64,000 nt of DNA from Duganella guangzhouensis. GTDB taxonomy: Bacteria > Pseudomonadota > Gammaproteobacteria > Burkholderiales > Burkholderiaceae_D. The stretch's first letter is position 1; each line of letters opens with the position of its first letter. The position numbers and the translations under genes were made by a program. The notes beneath the pieces were generated by a model that was not told where the DNA came from, ran no database searches, and was given only the letters and a program-made list of their open reading frames with translations. Below are positions 17,574 to 26,277 of this stretch, one piece after another. The stretch is from NCBI RefSeq assembly GCF_009674535.1, contig NZ_WKJK01000001.1, positions 434,001-498,000 of the forward strand. Reading direction: 5' to 3'.

Positions 17574-17827
17574 AGGACAGGCTCTGGCTGGTCCTGTGTG
17601 GCTGCTTTTTTGCAGTGCTGGCTTGGGCTTCCTGGCATTGGCTGGGGGACACCATCACGCTGGCGATGCTCTTGGTTTTGATATTGGGTTATGCCGTCGA
17701 TAATTTTCAATTGCGGCGACAGGTGCGTGGCTTGCTGGCGGAGCGCGAGCAACGTGAGCGCAAGGGCGCGCTGCAGCGTTTGATGGCAAGCCTGCTCGCG
17801 ATACGCAAAAAAAAGGGCCGGGACTAG
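17558..17827 (+). CDS. Small membrane protein with basic cytoplasmic tail
   Basis: 89 aa (or 85 aa from the second ATG at 17570). Two hydrophobic segments (WLVLCGCFFAVLAWASWHWLG and LAMLLVLILGYAVDNF) precede a highly charged tail (RRQVRGLLAEREQRERKGA). It overlaps the preceding gene by 16 bases and its 3' end lies inside a minus-strand terminator. Function unknown; co-expression with the preceding gene is likely. Confidence 0.55.
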   Translation: MEPAMKDRLWLVLCGCFFAVLAWASWHWLGDTITLAMLLVLILGYAVDNFQLRRQVRGLLAEREQRERKGALQRLMASLLAIRKKKGRD

Positions 17828-17835
17828 CCCGGCCC
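17807..17835 (-). terminator. Rho-independent terminator for the azoR-pirin operon
   Basis: On the minus strand, GGGCCGGG (17835-17828) pairs with CCCGGCCC (17822-17815) around a 5-base loop. A run of eight U residues (complement of 17807-17814) follows. It lies 68 bases beyond the pirin stop. The same bases encode the last codons of the opposing small membrane protein. Confidence 0.82.
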
Positions 17836-17902
17836 AAGTAGGGAGAGAGGAAATTCGGCAGCCGCAGGCGGGGAGGTCCACGCCTGGCGGCTGTTGTAAC
17901 AG

Positions 17903-18772
17903 TTACGCGTGGGCTTCTTCACCCAGTTTGCCGGCGCGGAAATCTTCCACGGCGGCGAAGATTTCGGCTTGCGTGTTCATCACGAACGGGCCGTACTGCG
18001 CGATCGGCTCGTTCAGCGGCTGGCCGGCGATCAGGATGAAGCGGCTGGCTTCGCTAGCGACTACCGCCACGCCATCGGCGCCCTTGGTGTTGGCCAAAAT
18101 CGCCATGCGACCAGTCGGCACCGCTTTGTCGCCCACGTTCACCGAACCGCGATAGGTGAAGATGAAGGCGTTATGCCCCTCAGGCAGCAACTGCTCGAAT
18201 GAAGCACCGGCTGGCAGCTCAACGTCGATGTACAGCGGCTCGGTGACTTCGCGCTGCACCGCGCCGTCCACGCCATGCGAACGACCGGCAATCACTTTGA
18301 CCGTGGCGCCTTCCGCCGTGGTGAACACCGGCACATCGGCACCGTTAAAATCGCGATACCACGGCGCGCGCAGCTTGTCCTTGGCAGGCAGATTCAGCCA
18401 CAGCTGGAAGCCTTCCATCACGCCGTCTTCCTGCTCCGGCATTTCGGAGTGAATCACACCACGGCCGGCGGTCATCCATTGCACGCCGCCGTTGGTCAGC
18501 AAGCCCTCGTTGCCGGCGCTGTCTTTGTGGCGCATGCGACCCTCGATCATATAGGTCACGGTTTCAAAGCCGCGATGCGGATGGCTCGGGAAGCCGGCGA
18601 TGTAATCGTTGGCCTGGTCGCTGCCAAAGTTATCCAGCATCAGGAAGGGATCGAGGCGACGTTGCAGCGACTGGGTCAACACACGGTTGATCTTGACGCC
18701 GGCGCCGTCCATCACGGCCTGGCCCTGGATGATGCGTTCTACACTGCGTACAGTCGTTACTCGATCAGTCAT
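17903..18772 (-). CDS. Pirin-family protein
   Basis: 289-aa bicupin. The N-terminal cupin carries FPSHPHRGFETVTYMIEG and later VIHSE, giving the metal ligands (His, His, His, Glu) of pirins. The C-terminal cupin is degenerate, as usual. Bacterial pirins include quercetin 2,3-dioxygenases and redox-responsive regulators. It follows azoR by 14 bases in one operon under a divergent LysR regulator, suggesting a role in quinone or aromatic-electrophile detoxification (inference). A second pirin gene is at 57415. Confidence 0.93.
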   Translation of the reverse strand: MTDRVTTVRSVERIIQGQAVMDGAGVKINRVLTQSLQRRLDPFLMLDNFGSDQANDYIAGFPSHPHRGFETVTYMIEGRMRHKDSAGNEGLLTNGGVQWMTAGRGVIHSEMPEQEDGVMEGFQLWLNLPAKDKLRAPWYRDFNGADVPVFTTAEGATVKVIAGRSHGVDGAVQREVTEPLYIDVELPAGASFEQLLPEGHNAFIFTYRGSVNVGDKAVPTGRMAILANTKGADGVAVVASEASRFILIAGQPLNEPIAQYGPFVMNTQAEIFAAVEDFRAGKLGEEAHA

Positions 18773-18786
18773 GTTAATTCTCCGAT

Positions 18787-19386
18787 TTAAACCAGAATGG
18801 CGTTGATTTCAGCTTCAGCCTGCGCTTGGGCTTTGGTTACCGCTTCAGGACCCATGCCCAAGCCTTCGGCAAACACGTACTGCACGTCGGTCAGACCCAC
18901 GAAGCCGAGGAAGATCTTGATGTGTGCCAGTTGCGTGTCGGTCGGGCCGTCGCGGTGGATGCCGCCGCGCGACAGGGCCACATACACTTTCTTGCCAGTC
19001 AGCAGACCAACCGGGCCGGTAGGACCGTATTTGAAGGTCACGCCGGCGCGGGCAATCGCGTCGAACCAGCTTTTCAGCTGAGCGGTGATGCCGAAGTTGT
19101 AGGTCGGTGCGCCGATCACGATCACGTCGGCAGCTTGCACTTGAGCGATCAGAGCGTCGTCCAGTGCCACGCGGGCGGCTTGTTCGGCAGTGCGCTGATC
19201 GGCCGGGGTGAACAGGGCTTGCAGGGCAGGCTCGTCCAGCACTGGATGTGGATTGGCGGCCAGGTCGCGGCGGGTCACGGCGGCGCCTGCGTTGGCGGCG
19301 CTGATCTTGGCTACCAGAGCATCCGCCAGACGGGTGGATTCCGAACCGTTGCTACGGGCGCTGGAGTTGATTTGCAGGATGTTCAT
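18787..19386 (-). CDS. azoR: FMN-dependent NADH:quinone/azo oxidoreductase (AzoR)
   Basis: 199 aa from the ATG behind AAGGAGC; the frame is open further upstream without a better start. Flavodoxin-like fold: [20 protein letters not shown] binds FMN phosphate, then [33 protein letters not shown] and a C-terminal [13 protein letters not shown] are AzoR signatures. The dimeric enzyme reduces quinones and azo compounds by two electrons. First gene of the azoR-pirin operon, divergent from a LysR regulator. Confidence 0.93.
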   Translation of the reverse strand: MNILQINSSARSNGSESTRLADALVAKISAANAGAAVTRRDLAANPHPVLDEPALQALFTPADQRTAEQAARVALDDALIAQVQAADVIVIGAPTYNFGITAQLKSWFDAIARAGVTFKYGPTGPVGLLTGKKVYVALSRGGIHRDGPTDTQLAHIKIFLGFVGLTDVQYVFAEGLGMGPEAVTKAQAQAEAEINAILV

Positions 19387-19469
19387 GGTGTTGCTCCTTG
19401 TATGTTGGTGAGTGCTGCGTCGATGGAGTAACTTTAATCGTTTCAAATCCAATGCGGAATACCCTAAAA

Positions 19470-19486
19470 TGGATAACATTCATCCA
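19470..19486. promoter_or_regulatory. Candidate LysR-type operator
   Basis: TGGATAACATTCATCCA is an inverted repeat (TGGAT...ATCCA) containing a T-N11-A core, 18 bases upstream of the LysR start and 84 bases upstream of azoR. The position fits a shared autoregulatory and activation site. Confidence 0.55.
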
Positions 19487-19503
19487 CCAATGGAACAATC
19501 GGT

Positions 19504-20415
19504 ATGGAAATCGACCCTGGAGACCTGCTTTTGTTTGCCCGCATCGTTGAATGCGGCAGTTTCAGCCTGGCGGCGGAGCGGGTGCAGCTGCCCAAATCCA
19601 CGGTTTCGCGCCGCATCACGCTGCTGGAGGGCAAACTGGGCGAGCGCCTGCTTCAACGCACCACGCGCAAGCTGGTGCTGACCGAATTCGGCGCCAGCCT
19701 GCTGGAGCACGCGCGCAAGGTGGCGGACGAGACCGAGGCGGCCGGCGCGCTGGCCCAGCATCGGCAGGGGGCGCCTAGCGGGCTGTTGCGGGTGTCGATG
19801 CCGGCCGACTTCGCCAACATCGCGGTCAGCGCGGTGCTGGCGCGCTTTCTGGACCGTTATCCTGCCATTTCGATGGAACTGGATTTGTCGCCGCGCCGGG
19901 TCGATCTGGTGGCAGAGGGATTTGATCTGGCGATCCGCATGGGCAATCTGCCGGATGACGCCACGCTGGCGGCGCGGCGCATCACCTTCAGCTCGCTGGC
20001 GCTGTACGCCTCGCCGCTGTACACCAATCTGCGCGGCTTGCCCGAGCATCCGGATGATTTGTTCAAGCACGATTTGTTGAGTCTGCCGCCCCGGCTGAAC
20101 GGGCTGATCCGCTGGCATCTGTTGCGCGGCAAGACTTCGTGGGAGCGCGAATTGCCGGTGCGGCTGCTGGCCAATTCGCCGGAACTGCTGGTGCGCATGG
20201 CGGCCACCGGCATTGGTATTGGCGCTTCAACCGAGGCGATCGCGCGGCCGTATCTGCAAACGGGGGAGCTGGTGCGGGTGCTGCCGGAATGGGCGTTTCC
20301 GCAAGTGACGGGGTGGGCGGTGTTTCCCGGGCGGCGGCTGATGCCGGCCAAAACCCGGGTGTTCATCGATGCGCTGGAGGCGGCGTTTGCGAACGACTCG
20401 CCGGGTGGCATCTGA
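19504..20415 (+). CDS. LysR-family transcriptional regulator
   Basis: 303 aa. The N-terminal winged helix (LLLFARIVECGSFSLAAERV ... KSTVSRRITLLEGKLGERLL) is followed by a type 2 periplasmic-binding-like effector domain (GLLRVSMPADFANIAVSAVL, DLAIRMGNLPDDATL). It is divergent from azoR-pirin with a LysR-like palindrome in the shared region, so it probably controls that operon in response to quinone-like compounds (inference). Its stop is four bases from the convergent psd stop. Confidence 0.95.
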   Translation: MEIDPGDLLLFARIVECGSFSLAAERVQLPKSTVSRRITLLEGKLGERLLQRTTRKLVLTEFGASLLEHARKVADETEAAGALAQHRQGAPSGLLRVSMPADFANIAVSAVLARFLDRYPAISMELDLSPRRVDLVAEGFDLAIRMGNLPDDATLAARRITFSSLALYASPLYTNLRGLPEHPDDLFKHDLLSLPPRLNGLIRWHLLRGKTSWERELPVRLLANSPELLVRMAATGIGIGASTEAIARPYLQTGELVRVLPEWAFPQVTGWAVFPGRRLMPAKTRVFIDALEAAFANDSPGGI

Positions 20416-20418
20416 GAC

Positions 20419-21264
20419 TTATTTCAGCTGGCCCATTTCTTCGCCCAGCTGAATGGCGGCGCCCGGCTGCCAGGCTGGATTGAACTTCAGCACATCCTTC
20501 TGGAACAGCATCACCACGGTGGAGCCGAGCAGGAAGCGGCCCAGTTCATCGCCTTTTTTCAACACGATATTTTGATCGTGATAGGTCCACTCGGTCACCT
20601 GCGGCAGACGCGGCGGGTTGACCAGGCCATGCCACACGGTCGCCATGCTGCCGACGATGGTGGCGCCAACCAGCGTCATCACGAACGGGCCGTGAGCGGT
20701 ATCGAACACGCACACCACGCGCTCGTTGCGGGCGAACAGGCCGGGAATGCCGCGCGCCGTGGTCGGGTTGACCGAGAACAGCTCGCCCGGCACATAAATC
20801 ATGCGGGTCAGCTTGCCATCGATCGGCATGTGGATGCGGTGGTAATCGCGCGGGCTCAGGTACAGATTGGCGAAGCTGCCGTGCTGGAACTGCGCGGCCA
20901 GTTGGGCATCGCCGCCGACCAGCGCGGTGGTGCTGAATTGATGGCCCTTGGCCTGGAAAATCTGATCGTCTTCAATCGCGCCGAACTGGCTGATGCGGCC
21001 GTCGACCGGGCAGACGTACTCGGCTGGCGCCAGCGGACGCGCGTCCGGGCGCAGCGCGCGGGTAAAGAATTCGTTAAAAGTCTTGTAATTCTCGATATTT
21101 GGATCGAGCGCCTCGGCCATGTTGACGTTGTAACGGCCGACGAACCAGCGGATCAACCAGGTCGTTTTATTGCCAGCCCGGGCGCCGGCGATGCGACCGG
21201 CGAGATTGGTCAGCGCTCCCTTTGGAAGCAAATATTGCGGCAATACGGCAAGACGGTCGGACAC
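20419..21264 (-). CDS. psd: Phosphatidylserine decarboxylase proenzyme
   Basis: 281 aa; converts phosphatidylserine to phosphatidylethanolamine in the inner membrane. The LGST motif (FLLGSTVVMLF) near the C-terminus is the autocleavage site that generates the pyruvoyl cofactor on Ser. YLSPRDYHRIHMPIDG and TFNEFFTRALRPDARPL are family signatures. Length is normal. Monocistronic as far as visible; a REP-like hairpin lies upstream at 21308-21373. Confidence 0.97.
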   Translation of the reverse strand: MSDRLAVLPQYLLPKGALTNLAGRIAGARAGNKTTWLIRWFVGRYNVNMAEALDPNIENYKTFNEFFTRALRPDARPLAPAEYVCPVDGRISQFGAIEDDQIFQAKGHQFSTTALVGGDAQLAAQFQHGSFANLYLSPRDYHRIHMPIDGKLTRMIYVPGELFSVNPTTARGIPGLFARNERVVCVFDTAHGPFVMTLVGATIVGSMATVWHGLVNPPRLPQVTEWTYHDQNIVLKKGDELGRFLLGSTVVMLFQKDVLKFNPAWQPGAAIQLGEEMGQLK

Positions 21265-21307
21265 GATAACAATCCATACAAATTAACGATCGCGCATTAT
21301 AGCGCCC

Positions 21308-21373
21308 ACTCCGGGGTCAGGTCCGCCATTTCAACATGAGCTCGTGTAGAAATGATGGACCTGACCCCGGAGT
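21308..21373. repeat. REP-like palindromic element
   Basis: Two 25-base arms (21308-21332 and 21349-21373), beginning ACTCCGGGGTCAGGTCC and its complement, match at 23 of 25 positions. The 16-base loop region is itself near-palindromic, so the whole folds as one long hairpin. The GGGGTCAGGTCC core resembles REP/MITE elements mobilised by RAYT-type transposases. I see no second copy in the window. Confidence 0.7.
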
Positions 21374-21441
21374 TATGATTTGCTAAACATTTTTGGCTTG
21401 GCAAGGCATAATGGTTAGGTTTCCAATTGCGAGTTCTTATC

Positions 21442-23640
21442 ATGCCTATTCGTTTGACGCAGATTGCCGCTGCTGTTGCCGCGCTCAGTTTTGTTGCTCA
21501 TGCCCGTGCGGAGGTGGAGCAGCCTAAACAGGAGGAGGTGCAGAAGGTTGAGATCAAGGGTTCGGCCGCGAAATACGATGCGCGGCGGGATGATACGGCC
21601 AGCAAGACGGTGGTTAGCGCGGAGGAGATTCAGAAGTATGGCGATACTTCGGTCAATGATGTGCTCAAGCGCTTGCCTGGCATTACTGTTGGCGGCGCGG
21701 CCGGCCGTAGCGGCGGTGAGGTCCGTATGCGCGGCCTCGGCGCTGGCTATACGCAGATTCTGATTAATGGCGAGCGCGCGCCAGCCGGCTTTTCTATCGA
21801 TACGCTGGCGCCGGATGTGATCGAGCGCATCGAGGTGCTGCGCGCCGCCAGCGCGGAATTCAGTACGCAGTCGATCGCGGGCACGATCAATATCGTGCTG
21901 AAGAAGGCGCTTAAGCCGGCTCAACGCGAGCTTAAACTCAGTGAATCCAAGAGCAGTCACGGCAGTTCGCCCAGCATGAGCTTGCAGATGTCGGACCGCA
22001 GCGGTACGACTTCCTATTCGTTCGGCGGCAACGCCTGGCGCTTTATGTATGACCGCATTACGCCTAGCTGGGAAAATGGTACCGACGCAGATGGCGTCCC
22101 CAATCTCGCGCGCGCTTCGACCTGGCAGGATGCCGGTCGTGGCGATGGTTTCAATCTGTCGCCGCGCATTAACTGGGCGCTGGATGGCGGTGATACGCTG
22201 ACTTCGCAAAGCTTTTTCAATTTCAATCGCTTTGCCAGCAGCAGCCACAGCCGTACGGACACGGCCTTCGGCGCCGGCCCCGACTATGATCGCATCGACA
22301 GCACTTACAGCAACCACAACGGCTTCGGCCGCACCGATCTGAACTGGGTGCACAAGCTGGAGGAGGGCGCCAAGCTGGACCTCAAAGCTGCCGTCAGCGA
22401 TGCCCGCAACAGCGCGGATTCGCTGCAAATCGGCGGTAACGACGGCTTGTCGGCCACGCTGCTGCGCACTGTCCATTCGGAAAGCGAGGAGCAGGGCTTC
22501 AGCACGCAGGGCAAGTACACCACGCCATTCGTTTTCGGCACGCCGTCGCAAGGCCAGGAGGCGACCGAGCATGCGCTGTCGCTGGGCTGGGACGCCGGCC
22601 TGACCCAGCGCGACGATACCCGCGTGCAGCGCGATGCCGATCTGCCCGGCAGCACACCGGTCAACAGCGATGAGGGTTTCAACGCCAAGGTCACGCGGCT
22701 GGCGCTGTACGGCCAGGATGAATGGAATATCACGCCGCTGTGGTCGGTCTACACCGGTCTGCGCTGGGAGGGCTTGGATACCCGTGCCGACGGCGGCAGC
22801 ATCGATCCGGTGCAAAACCGCTCCAGCGTATTCAGCCCGCTGATGCAAACCCTGATCAAGCTGCCCAACAAGAAGGATCAGTTCCGGTTGGCGCTGACCC
22901 GCACCTACAAAGCGCCCACCACCGCCGCGCTGATTCCGCGCAAGTTCACCTCGACCAACAACAGCCCGACCGATCCCGACCGTCGTGGCAATCCCGATCT
23001 GAAGCCGGAACTGGCGCTGGGACTGGACGCATCGTTCGAACATTACTGGGGCGATGGCGGCCTGCTGAGCGCCAGCGCTTCGGTGCGCCGGATCGAAAAC
23101 TACACGCACCAGGGGCTGTTCTACCAGGACCAGCGCTGGGTCCAGACCGCCATCAACGACGGCAACGCCGAAACCCGTGGCATCGAGCTGGAAGCCAAGT
23201 TCCCGGCCAGCGCGCTGATCGATCACGCGCCCAAGCTGGACTTGCGCGCCAGCGTCAGCCGCAACTGGTCGCGCGTCGACAGCGTGCCCGGCCCGGACAA
23301 CCGGCTCGATCAGCAAGTGCCGCTCAGCGCCACGCTCGGCATCGATTACAAGACGCCGGACGGTCAGTTCAGCACCGGCAGCAATTTCAGCTTCCGCAAC
23401 GGCGGCCTGGCGCGTATCAGCGGTACTCAAGGCGGCTACACCTCGGTGCGGCGCGATCTCGACGTCTACGCGCTGTGGAAGCTGGATCCGCAAAACAATC
23501 TGCGGGTCGCGGTCTCCAATCTGTTGGCTCAGGACTACACCACCGAAAGCCTGTACAACGACGCCAACGGGAGCCTTAACCGTACAACCGTGGCCAGCGG
23601 CGAAACCCAGCTGCGCGTGACCGTGGAACGCCGCTTCTGA
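21442..23640 (+). CDS. TonB-dependent outer-membrane receptor
   Basis: 732 aa from ATG 21442; TTG 21427 is an in-frame but weaker start. A signal peptide ends ...VAHARA. A TonB-box-like VEIKGSA, then the plug domain (VVSAEEIQKYGDTSVNDVLKR, MRGLGAGYTQILINGERAP, VIERIEVLRAASAEFST), precedes a 22-strand-type barrel. The barrel shows the late conserved motif NPDLKPELALGLDASFEHYW and a terminal aromatic residue (VTVERRF). Substrate unknown; no Fur box or siderophore gene is evident nearby. Length is typical. Confidence 0.93.
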   Translation: MPIRLTQIAAAVAALSFVAHARAEVEQPKQEEVQKVEIKGSAAKYDARRDDTASKTVVSAEEIQKYGDTSVNDVLKRLPGITVGGAAGRSGGEVRMRGLGAGYTQILINGERAPAGFSIDTLAPDVIERIEVLRAASAEFSTQSIAGTINIVLKKALKPAQRELKLSESKSSHGSSPSMSLQMSDRSGTTSYSFGGNAWRFMYDRITPSWENGTDADGVPNLARASTWQDAGRGDGFNLSPRINWALDGGDTLTSQSFFNFNRFASSSHSRTDTAFGAGPDYDRIDSTYSNHNGFGRTDLNWVHKLEEGAKLDLKAAVSDARNSADSLQIGGNDGLSATLLRTVHSESEEQGFSTQGKYTTPFVFGTPSQGQEATEHALSLGWDAGLTQRDDTRVQRDADLPGSTPVNSDEGFNAKVTRLALYGQDEWNITPLWSVYTGLRWEGLDTRADGGSIDPVQNRSSVFSPLMQTLIKLPNKKDQFRLALTRTYKAPTTAALIPRKFTSTNNSPTDPDRRGNPDLKPELALGLDASFEHYWGDGGLLSASASVRRIENYTHQGLFYQDQRWVQTAINDGNAETRGIELEAKFPASALIDHAPKLDLRASVSRNWSRVDSVPGPDNRLDQQVPLSATLGIDYKTPDGQFSTGSNFSFRNGGLARISGTQGGYTSVRRDLDVYALWKLDPQNNLRVAVSNLLAQDYTTESLYNDANGSLNRTTVASGETQLRVTVERRF

Positions 23641-23668
23641 GAATGGTATGATTCCTCGGTGAATTCTT

Positions 23669-24007
23669 TTGCCGGGGAATACCCTGAATTCGTCAGACGC
23701 AACCGATGTTCTCCAGCCTGAGCTGGCCGAGGTGCGGGATTTGCAGCGCACCGTGGTGGCCTTGCGCGCCGCGTTGGAGCAGGCGCAGCAGGACGGTCAG
23801 CGCCAGGTGCAGGATGCGCTGTCGGCCGCCCAGGCCGAGATTCGGCAATTGCGCGACACTATCGTCGCGCTGCGCAACAGTCTGGAGAGCGCCACCCAGC
23901 AGCACAACGATGCGCTGCAGACCGCCGCCGCCGGTCACCGCGCCGAACTGACCCAACTGCAAGACACCATCCGCGCGCTGCGTGCCGTGCTGGAGGACGC
24001 CAAATGA
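23669..24007 (+). CDS. Small coiled-coil protein coupled to adenylate cyclase
   Basis: Up to 112 aa; no ATG is available. The start is probably TTG 23669, or CTG 23684 just after GGGGA. The protein is three copies of a roughly 36-residue heptad block (AEVRDLQRTVVALRAALEQA, AEIRQLRDTIVALRNSLESA, AELTQLQDTIRALRAVLEDA). It should form a long coiled coil. Its stop overlaps the cyclase start (ATGA), so the two are translated together. It probably scaffolds or dimerises the cyclase (inference). Confidence 0.65.
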   Translation: MPGNTLNSSDATDVLQPELAEVRDLQRTVVALRAALEQAQQDGQRQVQDALSAAQAEIRQLRDTIVALRNSLESATQQHNDALQTAAAGHRAELTQLQDTIRALRAVLEDAK

Positions 24008-26277
24008 GCGCCGACGACCAGCCGGCGCTGCATGCGGCCCAGCGCAAGCGTCTGCGCCAGGTCGAGCTGTTGCTGGAAGTGTCGCGCCGCATGGCGGCTT
24101 ACGATACGCTGGACGAAATCCTGATCGCGCTGGTCGAAGTCACCACCGAAGAACTGAACGCCGAACGCGGCACACTATTCCTCAACGACGCTGAAACCGG
24201 CGAACTGTTTTCGCGCGTGGCGCAGGGTCAGGGCCAGCGCGAAATCCGCATCCTCAACCACAGCGGCATTGCCGGCCACGTCTTCAGCACCGGTGAATCG
24301 CTGATGATCGCCGACGCCTACGCCGATCCGCGCTTCAACCGCTCGATCGACGAGCAGACCGGCTTCGTCACCCGCAACATCCTGTGTGTGCCGATCCGCA
24401 CCGTGAAGGGCGAGATCATCGGCGTCTCACAGACGCTGAACAAGCGCCGTGGCAAGTTCAGTCGCGCCGATCTGCAACTGCTGGAAGCGCTGACCACCCA
24501 GGGCACGCTGGCGCTGCAAAGCGCGCGCTTCCTGGAAAGCATGAAGAAAATCCGCCGCCAGGAAATGGAGTTCATCGACGTGGTGTCCGAAGTCACGGCC
24601 GACATCAAGCTCGGCTCGCTGCTACAAAAGGTGATGAGCGAGGCCACGCGCCTGCTCAACGCCGAGCGCTCGACGCTGTTCCTCAACGATGAAAAGACCG
24701 GCGAGCTGTGGTCGGAAGTGGGGCAGGGCCTGGAATCGCTGCAGATCCGCCTGCCCAACAATGCCGGTATCGCCGGTGCCGTGTTCAGCTCGGGGAAGAC
24801 CATCAACATCCCGTACGCCTATGCCGATCTGCGCTTCAATCCGGCGTTCGACAAGCGCACCGGCTATTTCACGCGCTCGATCCTGTGCGTCCCCATCGTC
24901 AACAAGGCTGGCAAGATCATCGGCGTGACGCAGGTGCTGAACAAGCGCGGCGGCCCGTTCAGCAACGAAGACGAATCGCGGCTGCGCGCTTTCACCGCGC
25001 AAATCTCGATCGCGTTGGAAAATGCCAAGCTGTTTGCCGATGTCCAGCAGATCAAAAACTACAACGAGGCCATGCTGGAATCGATGTCGAATGGCGTGAT
25101 CACGCTGGATGGCCAGGAGAATATCGTCACCTGCAACCAGGCTGGGCTGCGCATTCTGCGCACCAGCGCTTTCGCCATCCTCGGCCGCCCGGCCGGCGAA
25201 TTCTTTAGCGCCGCCAATGGCTGGATCATGGACCGGCTGCGCCAGGTCGAGGTCCACGAATCCGCCGAGCACCTGATGGACGTGGAGCTGGTGCTGGGCG
25301 ACGACACCCGCTCGGTCAACCTCAGCGTGCAGCCACTGCTGACGATGGAAAAGAAGCGCATCGGCTGGATGCTGATGATCGAAGACATTTCCAGCGAAAA
25401 GCGGCTGCGTGCCACCATGTCGCGTTACATGGACCCCGGCATCGCCGATCAGATGGTGGCCAACGGTGCTGAAATGCTGGGTGGGAAAAACGTCCACGCC
25501 ACAGTGCTGTTTTCCGACATCCGCAGCTTCACCACCATCACCGAGCAACTGGGCGCGCAGGGCACGGTGGCGCTGCTGAACGAATACTTTACGCTGATGG
25601 TCGACTGCATCCAGCGCGAAGAGGGCATGCTGGACAAGTTCATCGGTGATGCCATCATGGCCGCCTTCGGCATTCCGGTGGCGCACGAGGACGATGCCGA
25701 CCGCGCCGTGCGCACCGCCATCGCCATGGTCAACGCGCTACATGTCTGGAATCTGGCGCGGGCGGGCGAGGGCAAGCCGCCGGTCGAGATCGGCATCGGC
25801 CTGAATACCGACCAGGTGGTGTCCGGCAATATCGGCTCGAAGAAGCGCATGGACTACACCATCATTGGCGATGGCGTGAACCTGGCGGCGCGGCTGGAAT
25901 CGGCCTGCAAGCAGTATGGCGCACGCATCCTGATGAGCGAGTTCACCTACCGGGCGTTGCGCGGCACCTACCGCGCGCGCGAAATCGACATCGTGGTGGT
26001 CAAGGGCAAGACGCGGCCGGTATCGATTTACGAAGTGCTGGACTACCACAACGAAGACAGCTACCCTGCGCTGGCCGAGGCCATGGGGCTGTTCCGCAAC
26101 GGCCTGCAAAGCTATCGCAAGCGCAACTGGGCCACCGCCCAGCGCCTGTTCGAGGATGTGCTGACGCTGAACCCGCGTGACCAGATCGCTGAACTGTACG
26201 TCGACCGCTGCCGCCACATGGCGGTCAATCCGCCGCCGTCCGACTGGGACGGCACCTTCATCATGGAATCGAAGTGA
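24004..26277 (+). CDS. GAF-GAF-PAS class III adenylate/guanylate cyclase
   Basis: 757-aa cytoplasmic cyclase. Two tandem GAF domains (about 25-175 and 190-345) precede a PAS domain (about 355-470) and a class III catalytic domain (about 485-675). FSDIRSFTTITEQL and GDAIMAAFGIP supply the metal-binding aspartates, and GNIGSKKRMDYTIIGDGVN the transition-state region. A TPR-like tail ends the protein. GAF2 keeps the NKxnFx3DE motif (NKRGGPFSNEDE) of cyclic-nucleotide-binding GAFs, while GAF1 has NK and F but lacks the final E. The layout resembles cyanobacterial CyaB1/CyaB2. The next gene overlaps by GTGA. Confidence 0.93.
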   Translation: MSADDQPALHAAQRKRLRQVELLLEVSRRMAAYDTLDEILIALVEVTTEELNAERGTLFLNDAETGELFSRVAQGQGQREIRILNHSGIAGHVFSTGESLMIADAYADPRFNRSIDEQTGFVTRNILCVPIRTVKGEIIGVSQTLNKRRGKFSRADLQLLEALTTQGTLALQSARFLESMKKIRRQEMEFIDVVSEVTADIKLGSLLQKVMSEATRLLNAERSTLFLNDEKTGELWSEVGQGLESLQIRLPNNAGIAGAVFSSGKTINIPYAYADLRFNPAFDKRTGYFTRSILCVPIVNKAGKIIGVTQVLNKRGGPFSNEDESRLRAFTAQISIALENAKLFADVQQIKNYNEAMLESMSNGVITLDGQENIVTCNQAGLRILRTSAFAILGRPAGEFFSAANGWIMDRLRQVEVHESAEHLMDVELVLGDDTRSVNLSVQPLLTMEKKRIGWMLMIEDISSEKRLRATMSRYMDPGIADQMVANGAEMLGGKNVHATVLFSDIRSFTTITEQLGAQGTVALLNEYFTLMVDCIQREEGMLDKFIGDAIMAAFGIPVAHEDDADRAVRTAIAMVNALHVWNLARAGEGKPPVEIGIGLNTDQVVSGNIGSKKRMDYTIIGDGVNLAARLESACKQYGARILMSEFTYRALRGTYRAREIDIVVVKGKTRPVSIYEVLDYHNEDSYPALAEAMGLFRNGLQSYRKRNWATAQRLFEDVLTLNPRDQIAELYVDRCRHMAVNPPPSDWDGTFIMESK

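Noticed and set aside
14700..17600. Prophage remnant around the DUF1906 lysozyme-like gene
   Set aside because: No integrase, capsid, tail or terminase gene and no flanking attachment repeats.
21415..23751. 778-codon minus-strand open frame opposite the TonB receptor
   Set aside because: It is a by-product of GC-biased codon use; the plus strand encodes a clear TonB-dependent receptor with plug and barrel motifs.
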